Origin: Alkalinema sp. FACHB-956
GTDB lineage: Bacteria; Cyanobacteriota; Cyanobacteriia; Leptolyngbyales; Leptolyngbyaceae
NCBI RefSeq assembly: GCF_014697025.1
Contig: NZ_JACJRC010000013.1
Span: forward strand, 91,345 to 155,344
DNA: 64,000 bases
Direction of reading: 5' to 3'
Shown here: piece after piece, positions 10,114-19,287 of the stretch
Layout of the letters: each line of letters opens with the position of its first letter
Position numbering within the stretch: position 1 is the first letter of the stretch
Notes under the pieces: model-generated
The model's input: only the letters and a program-made list of their open reading frames with translations
What the model was told of the DNA's origin: nothing
Database searches by the model: none
Made by a program: the position numbers and the translations under genes

Positions 10114-10971
10114 ATGCTAAATAATTCGATCGAAACTCAAAACGTAATTGGTTTACCTGTCACGGCCCTGCCGTTTGAAGCCCAAATTAATTGGATTATG
10201 AAATGGGGACGCGCCCATCTCAGCAAAGTAGTGTGTGTCGCAAATGTGCACATGCTGACCGAAGCTTCGTGGGATGCCCGACTGTCCTCAGTCTTGCAAA
10301 CGGCTGATTTAGTCACCCCCGATGGCATGCCCTTGGTGTGGATGTTGCGCCTCCTGACGGGTCGGTCACAAGATCGCGTTGCAGGGTTAGATATCATGCT
10401 GTCCGTCTGTCAGCAGGCTGAACGGGAGGGGTTACCTGTTTTCTTTGCTGGCTCAGATCAGCTGATTTTGGCAAAGATGCGTCGCAACCTCCAACGGGAC
10501 TTTCCCAATCTCATCATTGCCGGGATGGAACCCCTGCCCTTTGGTTCGATTCCGCTGCCCCCAGAACAAGAGGCACCTGTCCTGAAAAAGATTCAAGAGA
10601 GTCGCGCAGGGATTGTCTTTGTTTCTCTAGGCTGTCCTAAGCAGGAACTCTGGATGGCGCAGCATCGCGAGGACATTCAAGGCGTTATGGTCGGTATCGG
10701 CGGTGTATTTCCCGTCTATGCAGGCTTACACAAACGTGCACCTAGGGTCATTCGGGAAATTGGTCTAGAGTGGCTCTATCGGCTTTTGCAGGAACCTCGC
10801 CGTCTTTGGAAACGCTACTATCGTACAATTCCGCCATTTCTTTGGATGGCTGCGAAGCAACTTTGGCAGACGGCTCGTCATCCAGGCCATTCCGTCGAGC
10901 TGGTGGAAGGCTCGGCCTTTGTGGAATCTAAATCGACTTTGGAACAACTCACATCGAGTCATCATAAATAG
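10114..10971 (+). CDS. WecG/TagA/CpsF family glycosyltransferase
   Basis: A 285-residue member of the GT26 family, which transfers N-acetyl-mannosamine-type sugars to lipid-linked precursors of cell-surface polysaccharides at the cytoplasmic face of the membrane. Diagnostic parts are visible: VVCVANVHMLTEA, the TPDGMPLVW motif with the catalytic Asp, PVFFAGSD, and GCPKQELWM followed by GIGGVFPVYAG and the KRAPRVIREIGLEWLYRL C-terminal block. The length is slightly above the minimum family size because of a polar tail. A family 4 glycosyltransferase lies convergent downstream, suggesting a small surface-polysaccharide locus. No flippase or polymerase gene is near. Confidence 0.9.
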   Translation: MLNNSIETQNVIGLPVTALPFEAQINWIMKWGRAHLSKVVCVANVHMLTEASWDARLSSVLQTADLVTPDGMPLVWMLRLLTGRSQDRVAGLDIMLSVCQQAEREGLPVFFAGSDQLILAKMRRNLQRDFPNLIIAGMEPLPFGSIPLPPEQEAPVLKKIQESRAGIVFVSLGCPKQELWMAQHREDIQGVMVGIGGVFPVYAGLHKRAPRVIREIGLEWLYRLLQEPRRLWKRYYRTIPPFLWMAAKQLWQTARHPGHSVELVEGSAFVESKSTLEQLTSSHHK

Positions 10972-11354
10972 TTTAGATCGCACACATATAGCAAATATAA
11001 ACATATAACAAATATATGGTTACGAAAAATAGTTGTGATTGGATTCATAATTCATAGAAACAGGTATCGCTGAATCAACCTAATTATTTATTCTGAGAGT
11101 TTTGACAACACCATCTCTGCTGTCAACGAAGTATACTAGAAAGACTATCCTTAAACTATTGTTGCAACGGTCTTGGCAAACCGTTCCGACAAAGAACGCA
11201 GAGCAACACTCTAATAAATTGATTACTTACATGCTCGTTAACGTTCAGGCAAAGCATGGCAGGCCATAATAAGCACGGCTACCATGCCTATTATGGCTAC
11301 AGCATAAGTTATTACTACAGCGCAAGCTAATGCGATAAGTTCAAGCAAACTATT
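10972..11354. other. convergent intergenic region with inverted repeat
   Basis: The ends of two convergent glycosyltransferase genes face each other here. GCCATAATA at 11263-11271 pairs with TATTATGGC at 11289-11297 around a 17-base loop. No strong T-run is present, so bidirectional termination is only possible, not shown. An AT-rich tract with repeated ACATATA(G/A)CAAATAT lies at about 10982-11020. Confidence 0.5.
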
Positions 11355-12527
11355 CTAGCGTTGCGCTTGTCGATAGATAGTCATCAGCTGTTCATAGTTA
11401 GCTTCCGGCGTATAGAGCGCTTTGTATTGCTGTTGAGCGTGGGTTCCGAGAACCTGTAATTCCTTAGCATGACTGTTAGCCCACTGTAATTTTTGGGCGA
11501 GACTCTCCACATCTCGGGGAATAAAGTGAAGTCCTGTTTCACTATCCCTAACAATTTCAGCCATACTGCCAAAGCTAGGAACAATCACTGGCAAACCGCA
11601 GGCAAAGGCTTCGGAGATCGTTAGTGGAAACCCTTCATACCAAATCGACGGAAAGACTAATACCTGAGCCTGTCGCATCAGCTTAAGAACCGTATCTTTG
11701 TCTCGGCGGCCCAGCAGTTGAATACGATCGTCCAGTCGGTCTTGCTGGATTTGAGATTGCAGGTGATCGCGCAGGGGGCCATCTCCCACAATCTTTAAGG
11801 GGAGATCGAGACCATATCGTTGATAAGCTTCAAGCAGAAGCGCAACCCCTTTTTCCTCTGACAATCGACCGACAAATAGAGCATAGGACTGCCGATCAAC
11901 GGGTAAACTGGGTGGGACAAATACAAAATTCGGCTTGACATGAATTCGATCACCGGGTAAGCCACCTTGTATCAGTTTTTGCCGTTGGAATTGGGTGAGG
12001 GCAATGTAACCATTCACCCGATCGTGCCAAGTGTTGCGCCATTGATGCCAACTCAGCATCGCTGCGACGATCGCTGTTTGAGCCTTGGAGTCACGGTAGC
12101 AACCGTACTGCACTCCCGGCGCTGCAAAGGATCGACCTACACAAGCTTCACAGATTTCGTTCTCACGAAACAGCATTGCCTTCGGACAAATCAACCGATA
12201 GTTGTGCAAAGTTTGAATCACAGGAATACCGCGATCGTGACAAGCATCGTAGATCGAAGGAGATAGTAGCGGAAAAAAATTATGAACATGGACGATGTCG
12301 GGTTGAAATTGCGCCAATCGATCGCAGAGAAGACGTTTGGCAGTCCAGGAATAAATTGCCTGTGGAGCCGCCAGAACTTTGCTCCAGGAATTGCGCAGAT
12401 CATCGTTACTGACTTCGAGAAGCTCAACAGAGTGACCATATTGCCTCAAGAGTGCCTGCTCTGATTGAACAACACCTTCCTCTCCTCCAACAATTTGGTA
12501 GCGATTGTGCAACTGTAGAATTCGCAT
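11355..12527 (-). CDS. family 4 glycosyltransferase
   Basis: A GT-B fold, GT4-type retaining glycosyltransferase of 390 residues. It starts with MRILQLHNRYQIVGGEE, has the acceptor-side HVHNFFPLLSP segment, then the donor-binding half with FVGRLSEEKGV, LKIVGDGPLRD, and the EX7E-type motif in FPSIWYEGFPLTISEAFACGLPVI. The sugar and acceptor are unknown. A cysteine cluster (ICPKAMLF...ICEACVG) occurs around residues 110-130, as in several GT4 enzymes. It is divergent from the fibrillin-like gene and convergent with the WecG-type gene, consistent with surface-glycan synthesis. Confidence 0.88.
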   Translation of the reverse strand: MRILQLHNRYQIVGGEEGVVQSEQALLRQYGHSVELLEVSNDDLRNSWSKVLAAPQAIYSWTAKRLLCDRLAQFQPDIVHVHNFFPLLSPSIYDACHDRGIPVIQTLHNYRLICPKAMLFRENEICEACVGRSFAAPGVQYGCYRDSKAQTAIVAAMLSWHQWRNTWHDRVNGYIALTQFQRQKLIQGGLPGDRIHVKPNFVFVPPSLPVDRQSYALFVGRLSEEKGVALLLEAYQRYGLDLPLKIVGDGPLRDHLQSQIQQDRLDDRIQLLGRRDKDTVLKLMRQAQVLVFPSIWYEGFPLTISEAFACGLPVIVPSFGSMAEIVRDSETGLHFIPRDVESLAQKLQWANSHAKELQVLGTHAQQQYKALYTPEANYEQLMTIYRQAQR

Positions 12528-12661
12528 AGCTTAGTTAGGAGGCGTTTCAAGGGGCACGAAAGTCTCATCAACAGCTCTAAGCTAACATACCCCTTTCAAA
12601 TTACTGTTGCCAAGCGATAATAAGTTTGTCAAGTTTATTTAAACTCTGGATAGGAGCTGGA

Positions 12662-13363
12662 ATGACCGATCGCCCCTTTGCCGAAATTCTGCACCAAGCC
12701 GAAATTCTGCACCAAGTTGCAACACCAGCGAGTTCGGGCAATCGGCCTGCCACCCAAGCCGTAGTTGAGGCCCTTTTACAGGCCGAAAAGGAGACCCAGC
12801 AGACGCGAATGCTATACCCCATCACCGATTTGGTTGGAAAATGGCGGTTGTGTTTTGCAACCGGAACCAAGCGAGTCCGGCGACGGGCAGGCATCGTCTT
12901 AGGGCCAGGATTTTATCTGCCTCAATGGGTTCCGGCTTATCTGGAATTTGCTCCTGTTTCTCAAGCACTCCAGTCTGGAACAGCCCCGGAACCTACTCCA
13001 GAGTTAATTTCCCCTGCGTTAATTTCCCCTGCAAATGCCAATTTGGGCCAGAATTTAACGATCGCGAATCAACTGCAAGTGGGACTCGTTACCTTACGCT
13101 TAACCGGCCCCGCCCGCTATCTCGGCAAGAAAAATTTGCTGGCCTTTGATTTTCTCCATTTGCAAGTTCAGGTGCTGGGCAAAACGCTGTATGACGGAAA
13201 ATTTCCGGCTCCCCAACGGGCCAAACCCTTTGAGCAACTGCCGATCGGCCAGTTACCCTTTTTTGCCTTTTTTACCGTCACCGATCGCTACATTGCCGCA
13301 CGGGGCCGGGGGGGTGGCCTAGCCCTGTGGGTGCGATCGGGTGAACCAGCGGAAAACGCCTAG
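12662..13363 (+). CDS. PAP/fibrillin-like protein
   Basis: A 233-residue protein resembling the plastid lipid-associated (fibrillin) family. It shows the family features LVGKWRLCFATGT near the start of the domain, a long beta-rich middle (VGLVTLRLTGPARYLGKKNLLAFDFLHLQV) and the C-terminal FFTVTDRYIAARGRGGGLALWVR block. Fibrillins bind lipids or isoprenoids at thylakoids in plants; the cyanobacterial role is unclear. The start at 12662 is preceded by TAGGAG; a TTG 36 bases upstream is in frame but less likely. A near-duplicate EILHQAEILHQV occurs at the N-terminus. The gene ends 13 bases from the end of the convergent topoisomerase gene. Confidence 0.75.
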   Translation: MTDRPFAEILHQAEILHQVATPASSGNRPATQAVVEALLQAEKETQQTRMLYPITDLVGKWRLCFATGTKRVRRRAGIVLGPGFYLPQWVPAYLEFAPVSQALQSGTAPEPTPELISPALISPANANLGQNLTIANQLQVGLVTLRLTGPARYLGKKNLLAFDFLHLQVQVLGKTLYDGKFPAPQRAKPFEQLPIGQLPFFAFFTVTDRYIAARGRGGGLALWVRSGEPAENA

Positions 13364-13376
13364 GCTGTGTCCAAAC

Positions 13377-16025
13377 TTAGAACTCATCCTCCCCTTCGCC
13401 ATAAGGCACGATGGGCAGAATCAAATCCGTCACCTTTTCACCCTTGGCGATTTTGAAGGGTTTTTCGCCTTTATCCATGCGCGTACCCAACAGCACCGCT
13501 TCCACCGGCAGCTTGGCCACGCAAGTATCACTCATGAGCGCCAGGGTGTGAGTACCAGGAAAGGCGACGGTCATCCCCATCAGGACGTCGGATTTATTCG
13601 TGAATTGGAAGACATTCTGACCCAGTTCCCCAGGGGCACAGAGCTTGAGGGCTCCAACGGTCATCCGTTTCGCATAGCCCTGCTCCGACACCATAAGAAA
13701 ATCGTCTTCATAGCCTGCGATCGCCCAACCCACAAAGCGCTCTAGCTTCAACAGCTTAGTGACTTGGGTCCCTACCGAAGTACGGTTGGCGATCGGGAAG
13801 GTTTCTTCATTCACCTCAATCCGCACCACTCGCCCCAAACTGGTACAGACCACCACCTGATCGCCTTCTTCAACAAATCCCGCCAAGAGAACGGAGTCAT
13901 CGTCCTTGAGCTTGGTGGCAATCAGTCCACGATTGGTCATGTCTTGGAATTCCGTTAAGGCAATGCGTTTCATTTTGCCTTGAGCCGTCAACAGCAGCAG
14001 AGCTTGGCTGTCCAAATCCTCTGGCAAAAAGAAGGTGCTGACGATCGCGCGGGTATCGGCTCCGACCCCGGCATTGGCTGGTAACAACGTCACCAACGGC
14101 ACACCCTTGGTACGAGCTGCCGCTTGGGGAATGTCCCGCACGCTCAGCGGAAAGGCTTTGCCGCTCCGGGTCAAGACCACTAACGTTTCGGCAGTGGTTG
14201 TGAATTCCGTCTGAATGACCACGTCATCCAATTCTTCTAAAACGGGCTTATCAAGATCCTCCGTTTTTCGTTGTTGCCGTTGATAGGTTTTGGGACTGAC
14301 ACGACGGATATAGCCCTTTTGCGTGAGCTCGATCACGGTCTCTTGATCGTCTTCTACGGCGAATAATTCGACTTCTTCGATCGCTGGTTTAGGCGAAGCT
14401 TTGCGACCTTTTTCGGCCTTGGGTGCACTGACGGCAGCTTCAGTGGCGTCCGCATTTTTTGGGAGTGCACTGGCGCGTTTGGCCAATGGTTTGGAGGATT
14501 CCAGGGGCGCAGTGGGGGAAGCCCCCAGGTCTAGAATGCGAGTTTTCCGGGCATCCCCAAATTGCTTTTTCAAATGGCGCAATTCTTTTTTCAGCGCTTT
14601 CAGTAATTCCCGCCGATCGCTCAACAGTTTTTTCAAGTCGGCAATCTTCGTGGTTAACTCCTCAAACTCCGTTTGCAAATTCTGGTGTTCCAACCCAGTT
14701 AAACGACGCAGGGGCATCCCTAAAATCGCATCGGCTTGGCGATCGCTAAAGTCAAACTGATTTTGCAATTCCACCTTGGCACTGGTTCCATCGGGGGCGT
14801 TACGCAGGATGTCAATCACATCATCTAGATTGGCCAACGCTTCCAACCAACCCTCCACGAGGTGAATTCGGTTTTCGTGCTGGGTCAGTTCATGGCCATA
14901 GCGCCGGGTCAGGGTTTCTTCCCGGAAGGTGAGAAATTCCTGGAGCAATTCCCGCAGGGTCATCTGGCGGGGTTGGGCCTGGGAGAGGGCCAACATGATC
15001 GTTCCGAAATTACTTTGCAGCGCCGTTTGCTTGTACAGTGCCTGCAAAATATGATTGGGGTTCGTATCGCGCTTCAGTTCAATGACGACCCGAATGCCTT
15101 CCCGATCGCTCTCGTCGCGAATATCGGAAATTCCCTCTAGCTTGCCGCCATTCACCAATTCCGCAATTTTTTCGATCAGCGAAGCTTTATTGACCTGGTA
15201 GGGCAGTTCCGTAATGACGATCGCCGATCGGCGGTGTTTCCCTTTGCCGACATGGATCTCCTCAATATCCGTCACCCCCCGGATGGGAATGCTCCCCCGT
15301 CCGGTTAAGTAGGCCTCCCGAATCCCTTCGGTGCCAACAATTTCGCCCCCCGTGGGAAAATCGGGGCCAGGAATAATTTCCAGGAGCTTTTCGTCCGCCA
15401 GATTGGGATTATCAATCAGCGCAATCAAGCCATCCACCACCTCGCCCAGGTTGTGGGGCGGAATATTCGTTGCCATCCCCACGGCAATCCCTGAGGATCC
15501 ATTCAGCAGCAAGAAGGGCAATTGTGCCGGGAGAACCGTGGGCTCCTGCTGGGAGTTATCGAAGTTGCCGATAAATTCCACGGTGGAATCACCAATTTCC
15601 GTCAGCATGGACTCATTGCTGATCGGAGACAAGCGGGTTTCGGTGTACCGCATCGCAGCGGGCGGATCGTTGTCCACAGACCCGAAGTTGCCATGGCCTG
15701 CCAGTAGGGGATAGCGGCTGGAAAAGTCCTGCACCATCCGCACCAGGGCGTCATAGACCGCCTGATCCCCATGGGGGTGGTATTTACCCAGTACATCCCC
15801 CACCACACGGGCGCATTTCCGGAAGGGGCGATCGGGCGTCAACCCCAGTTCATGCATCGCGTAGAGAATCCGACGGTGCACAGGTTTTAGGCCATCGCGC
15901 ACGTCGGGCAGGGCACGCCCCACAATCACGCTCATGGCGTATTCCAAGTAGGACTGCTGCATTTCCGTATGCAGCGCGGTGGAGATCACCTGTCCTGTTT
16001 GGAGAATATCTAACTGCTTAGCCAT
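13377..16025 (-). CDS. gyrA: DNA gyrase / topoisomerase IV subunit A
   Basis: The DNA-breaking subunit of a type IIA topoisomerase, 882 residues. The N-terminal winged-helix/tower domain is complete: [19 protein letters not shown], the quinolone region [15 protein letters not shown], and the catalytic tyrosine in AAMRYTE (Tyr127). A Gln sits where E. coli GyrA has Ser83. A charged Ala/Pro/Lys-rich linker (about residues 500-550) precedes the C-terminal beta-pinwheel. The canonical GyrA-box (QRRGGKG type) is replaced by [10 protein letters not shown] at about 581-590, so it may be the second GyrA-like paralogue found in cyanobacteria and could act more like topoisomerase IV. The gene symbol is therefore provisional. 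It is divergent from the receiver gene. Confidence 0.88.
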   Translation of the reverse strand: MAKQLDILQTGQVISTALHTEMQQSYLEYAMSVIVGRALPDVRDGLKPVHRRILYAMHELGLTPDRPFRKCARVVGDVLGKYHPHGDQAVYDALVRMVQDFSSRYPLLAGHGNFGSVDNDPPAAMRYTETRLSPISNESMLTEIGDSTVEFIGNFDNSQQEPTVLPAQLPFLLLNGSSGIAVGMATNIPPHNLGEVVDGLIALIDNPNLADEKLLEIIPGPDFPTGGEIVGTEGIREAYLTGRGSIPIRGVTDIEEIHVGKGKHRRSAIVITELPYQVNKASLIEKIAELVNGGKLEGISDIRDESDREGIRVVIELKRDTNPNHILQALYKQTALQSNFGTIMLALSQAQPRQMTLRELLQEFLTFREETLTRRYGHELTQHENRIHLVEGWLEALANLDDVIDILRNAPDGTSAKVELQNQFDFSDRQADAILGMPLRRLTGLEHQNLQTEFEELTTKIADLKKLLSDRRELLKALKKELRHLKKQFGDARKTRILDLGASPTAPLESSKPLAKRASALPKNADATEAAVSAPKAEKGRKASPKPAIEEVELFAVEDDQETVIELTQKGYIRRVSPKTYQRQQRKTEDLDKPVLEELDDVVIQTEFTTTAETLVVLTRSGKAFPLSVRDIPQAAARTKGVPLVTLLPANAGVGADTRAIVSTFFLPEDLDSQALLLLTAQGKMKRIALTEFQDMTNRGLIATKLKDDDSVLLAGFVEEGDQVVVCTSLGRVVRIEVNEETFPIANRTSVGTQVTKLLKLERFVGWAIAGYEDDFLMVSEQGYAKRMTVGALKLCAPGELGQNVFQFTNKSDVLMGMTVAFPGTHTLALMSDTCVAKLPVEAVLLGTRMDKGEKPFKIAKGEKVTDLILPIVPYGEGEDEF

Positions 16026-16362
16026 GGACGGGGGTTCCTGTGAAATTTCGCGAAAGGTGGAGAAGATGAATAGGAGTGCTCGTACCCACTCTTAACATAG
16101 TTTGGGAAAGGTAGGATTTGAGAAGAGAGATTTTTAGACCGTCTCAGTAAAAACCCGATTGTGGATTTTGCTGAATTGAATCATAGATGGAAAAGTTTGA
16201 ATGAATTTTTATCCAGTAAGCTGTATGGCAGTTTGATTAGATGAGAGTCTAGGGTTTGACTTGATCCTTTGGCAAGCCTGCTGGGAGTAGAGGCTGCTGA
16301 TAGGACGATGGACAAACTGTAGATGCTAATCGAATCGGGGGCCCAGGATCTAGGTGATAGGG
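16026..16362. other. divergent intergenic region, gyrA / receiver gene
   Basis: 337 bases with no gene. It must contain the gyrA promoter (leftward) and that of the receiver gene (rightward). I see no clear operator or hairpin. Confidence 0.5.
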
Positions 16363-16761
16363 ATGAGAACTGTTTTATTAGTGGAAGATGACCCGATTAA
16401 TGCACGGGTTTTTTCAAAAATCCTCACCAAACGGGGAGGATTGGCGGTCAAGCACACCGAAAATGTGGAAGAAGTTTTACAAATCACGCAAGCCAAGCAA
16501 GCAGACATTGTTCTGATGGATGTTTCGTTGTCCCGCAGCATGTATCAGGGCAAATCCGTCGATGGGATCCGGCTGACCCAAATGCTGAAGGATAATCCTG
16601 ACACGGCTCACCTCCCTGTCATTCTAGTCACGGCCCACGCCATGGATGGCGATCGGGAAACCTTTCTAGCAAAAAGTGGGGCAGATGGCTACATTTCTAA
16701 GCCAGTGATTGACCACGAGGCCTTTGTGAATCAGATTTTGGCATTGCTGCCGGAGAATTAG
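16363..16761 (+). CDS. single-domain response regulator (CheY-like)
   Basis: A lone receiver domain of 132 residues with no output domain. The acidic pocket (EDD, residues 8-10), the phospho-acceptor Asp53 in VLMDVS, Thr90 and Lys113 in YISKP are all present, so it should be phosphorylatable. The loop after the phospho-Asp contains a six- to eight-residue expansion (SRSMYQGKSVDG), as in cyanobacterial DivK/CheY-like receivers linked to hybrid kinases. The cognate kinase is not in this window. I prefer ATG 16363; GTG 16354 is also in frame. It is divergent from gyrA and 110 bases before the DUF4340 gene. Confidence 0.9.
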   Translation: MRTVLLVEDDPINARVFSKILTKRGGLAVKHTENVEEVLQITQAKQADIVLMDVSLSRSMYQGKSVDGIRLTQMLKDNPDTAHLPVILVTAHAMDGDRETFLAKSGADGYISKPVIDHEAFVNQILALLPEN

Positions 16762-16871
16762 CGATCGGGCTCGCGATCGAGGCGCAAATCTGTGCATAAT
16801 TTCATCATTGCTTAAAACAGTATCGTACATTTGTACTACTATAAGTCCAATTTGGCAAGAAGTTTGGCAAG

Positions 16872-17576
16872 ATGAAATTTCAGCGATCGCCTTTAATTCT
16901 ACTGCTGGTTGCAACACTTCTAGGAATCGGCGTGTATGTGGTGGAAGGTCGTAAATCAACGCCCCCAGCCACGGAGACGGCGGGCAGTCAGCCAATTTTT
17001 AATTTTCAGGAAGCGGATATTCGTGCATTCACGCTGAAAACCTGGGTCAATACGCTCGTGTTTGAAAAGCAGGGGAACCAATGGCAAATGCTTGCGCCGG
17101 AAAAAACACCTGCCAGTGAGGCCGCGATCGCCTTTTTGACCAATTTACTCGCCACCGGCCAATCGGAACGATCGCTACCCACTGCTGCCGATCGGCGGGC
17201 GGAATTTGGGTTAGAGCCCCCCCTCGCAACGGTGGAAGTAAAGTTAGCCGATCAAAAAGTGCATACCTTGATCCTGGGCAAGCCCAACTTTAATCGCACG
17301 GCTTTGTATGCGATCGTCGATCCACCGGCTGATCCCAAGGCAGAACTCACGGTGCTGCTCGTCCCGACGACGTTTGAGAGTGCGGTCACCCGGCCCCTCG
17401 CAGAATGGAAAGCCTCAGCACCCAAGGCCAGTCCATCCCCCTCTGTGTCCCCTAGTTCCAGGCCATCGGCCTCTGCCTCCCCCAGTCCCGTTAGTTCCAC
17501 TCCTGCATCTCCTGCCCCTGCGGAATCCACTTCACCTGCACCGACTCCTGCTACACCCCTCCCATCCCCCCAATAA
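16872..17576 (+). CDS. DUF4340 domain protein, membrane-anchored
   Basis: A 234-residue protein with an N-terminal membrane anchor or signal (about residues 7-25, LILLLVATLLGIGVYVV) and a DUF4340 domain (about 45-175; FTLKTWVNTLVFEKQGNQWQML and EFGLEPPLATVEV segments). The last 55 residues are a low-complexity Ser/Pro/Ala tail with repeated SPS and SAS units. Function is unknown; in many bacteria DUF4340 proteins accompany gliding or ABC-type membrane systems, but no such genes are adjacent. The start is preceded by a weak AAGA ribosome site. Confidence 0.8.
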   Translation: MKFQRSPLILLLVATLLGIGVYVVEGRKSTPPATETAGSQPIFNFQEADIRAFTLKTWVNTLVFEKQGNQWQMLAPEKTPASEAAIAFLTNLLATGQSERSLPTAADRRAEFGLEPPLATVEVKLADQKVHTLILGKPNFNRTALYAIVDPPADPKAELTVLLVPTTFESAVTRPLAEWKASAPKASPSPSVSPSSRPSASASPSPVSSTPASPAPAESTSPAPTPATPLPSPQ

Positions 17577-17734
17577 GTTCGCGCCTCAATTCATTCCCAA
17601 TTCTTAAAGTTTGCCCACCGCTTCAATCCCCACAGCGGAAATTCAGCCATTGTGTTGTTTTAATTTCTGTTTTGTCTTTGGTTTTTATGTCTATAGTGGA
17701 AGATTGAAGTTTTTGGTTCCATCCCATTCCACCC

Positions 17735-18586
17735 ATGTCTCCCACTGCCACCTTGCTGCTGTCTTGTCCCGATCAGAAGGGTCTGGTCGCAAAATTAGCC
17801 AACTTCATTTACTCCAATGGCGGCAATATCATCCAGGCGGATCAGCATACGGACTTTTCGGCGGGGTTGTTTCTGACGCGGATCGAGTGGCAGTTGGAGG
17901 GATTCAACCTTCCCCGAGATGTGATTCACCCGGCCCTGGGTGCGATCGCGAATCCCCTGGGAGCGCACTGGGAAGTACATTTCTCCGATCGACGGCCTCG
18001 GATTGCCATTTGGGTCAGCAAGCAGGATCACTGTTTACTCGATCTGCTGTGGCGACACCAGGCTGGGGAACTGGATGCGGAAATTCCCGTGATGATTAGC
18101 AACCACGCGGATCTCGCACCGATCGCCCAGCAGTTTGGCATTGACTTCCACCCTCTGCCGATTACCCCGGATACCAAACTGGCCCAGGAAGCCAAACAAC
18201 TGGAAATCCTTCAGCAATACCAGATTGATCTAGTCGTGTTGGCGAAATATATGCAGGTGTTGTCCTCGGATTTTGTCCAAAATTTTCCCCAGGTGATTAA
18301 TATTCACCATTCCTTTTTACCAGCCTTTGCGGGGGCCAATCCCTACCAACGGGCCTACGATCGGGGGGTCAAAATCATCGGTGCAACAGCCCACTACGCC
18401 ACACCGGATCTGGATGAGGGGCCGATTATTGAGCAGGACGTGATCCGAGTTAGCCACCGGGACAATGTGAAGGATTTAATTCGCAAAGGCAAGGATTTGG
18501 AGCGGATTGTCCTGGCGCGGGCAGTGCGGCTGCATTTGCAACACCGGGTGTTGGTCTACGGTAATCGGACAGTAGTGTTTGCGTAG
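17735..18586 (+). CDS. purU: formyltetrahydrofolate deformylase
   Basis: Hydrolyses 10-formyltetrahydrofolate to formate and tetrahydrofolate, balancing one-carbon pools and feeding formate to purine synthesis. The 283 residues comprise an N-terminal ACT-like regulatory domain (ATLLLSCPDQKGLVAKLANFIY, about 4-80) and a formyltransferase-fold catalytic domain (about 85-283). The catalytic Asn-His-Asp set is visible in VINIHHSFLPAF, ATAHYAT and DLDEGPIIEQD. Length and motif order are those of PurU rather than PurN or Fmt. It stands alone; the sequence just after its stop repeats the GCGTAGTTTGCATAGTTTG word. Confidence 0.95.
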   Translation: MSPTATLLLSCPDQKGLVAKLANFIYSNGGNIIQADQHTDFSAGLFLTRIEWQLEGFNLPRDVIHPALGAIANPLGAHWEVHFSDRRPRIAIWVSKQDHCLLDLLWRHQAGELDAEIPVMISNHADLAPIAQQFGIDFHPLPITPDTKLAQEAKQLEILQQYQIDLVVLAKYMQVLSSDFVQNFPQVINIHHSFLPAFAGANPYQRAYDRGVKIIGATAHYATPDLDEGPIIEQDVIRVSHRDNVKDLIRKGKDLERIVLARAVRLHLQHRVLVYGNRTVVFA

Positions 18587-18621
18587 TTTGCATAGTTTGC
18601 GTAGATAGTCATCCCCTGGAG

Positions 18622-18954
18622 TTGAACCATTTTCTCGACTGGCTGATGCGGTTACCCGAAGAGTGGGAAAAGCTGTTTCAGTCAGAGTTAAAGGCTTTTG
18701 AGGAGACACGACAAATGAAGTACATCACCACGATCGAACGCATGGCGGAAAAACGGGGTGAACGATCTTTCCTGATACGACTACTAAATCGCAAGTTTGG
18801 CTCCATCAACGATCTCCCCCTCGATCGTATCAACGCCCTATCGATGACCTATGGTCGGTCGTAGACCATCGAGCAACTCGAATCCCTCGGTGAAGCCTTG
18901 TTGGATTTTAGATCGATCGATGACCTCACCGCGTGGCTGGAAAATCAGGGATAG
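18622..18954 (+). pseudogene. truncated Rpn-family/DUF4351 gene
   Basis: Only the C-terminal third of an Rpn-like (PD-(D/E)XK, recombination-promoting nuclease) protein remains. It runs from FLDWLMRLPEEWEKLF through MKYITTIERMAEKRGE to the DUF4351 tail GSINDLPLDRINALS. The catalytic N-terminal half is absent. After ALS a 24-base insertion (about 18843-18866) adds an in-frame TAG; downstream the same frame resumes with IEQLESLGEALLDFRSIDDLTAWLENQG and stops at 18954. The intact relative at 20873-21739 lacks this insertion. This is a dead gene unless the fragment is used on its own. Confidence 0.8.
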
Positions 18955-19120
18955 AGCCGATCTCCCAAGCAACTGGCCTAACGATCGAACAGATCCAGGA
19001 ACTTCAGGCTCAAGCTGATCAGAATTAAGAACCGATCACGCTGCTCCGCTTCGACTCGATCGACGATCGGACCACCTGGTTAAATCATCAAGGGTCAGGG
19101 CCGATCGCGCTAAATTGCTC
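18955..19120 (+). pseudogene. further decayed DUF4351 tail copies
   Basis: Right after the previous remnant, a frame with one base missing encodes PISQATGLTIEQIQELQ and then QAQADQN before a stop. It matches the 24-codon frame that follows the intact Rpn gene. Next, around 19038-19091, LLRFDSIDDRTTWLNHQG is a second DUF4351 tail. The final CCGATCGCGCTAAATTGCT resembles 21815-21840 downstream of the intact gene. This shows repeated duplication of the gene tail before or around insertion of the adjoining tnpB element. Confidence 0.65.
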
Positions 19121-19161
19121 CAAAAGATATTACCGAAAAACAGGCGTAAAGCCCCCGGCTT

Positions 19162-19190
19162 CAGACGCGCGGCTTATATCCCCGCGTCTG
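19162..19190 (+). repeat. left-end hairpin of the tnpB element
   Basis: A perfect 8-bp stem, CAGACGCG (19162-19169) and CGCGTCTG (19183-19190), with a 13-base loop. Hairpins of this kind mark IS200/IS605 ends. Confidence 0.8.
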
Positions 19191-19287
19191 ACCAACGGGA
19201 GGAAGCCAACCAGATACTAGAGCGACAAACCCGCAAATCCACATTCTTATGATGAGCCTACTATCACAAGAGTAGGAGGAAACCCCC

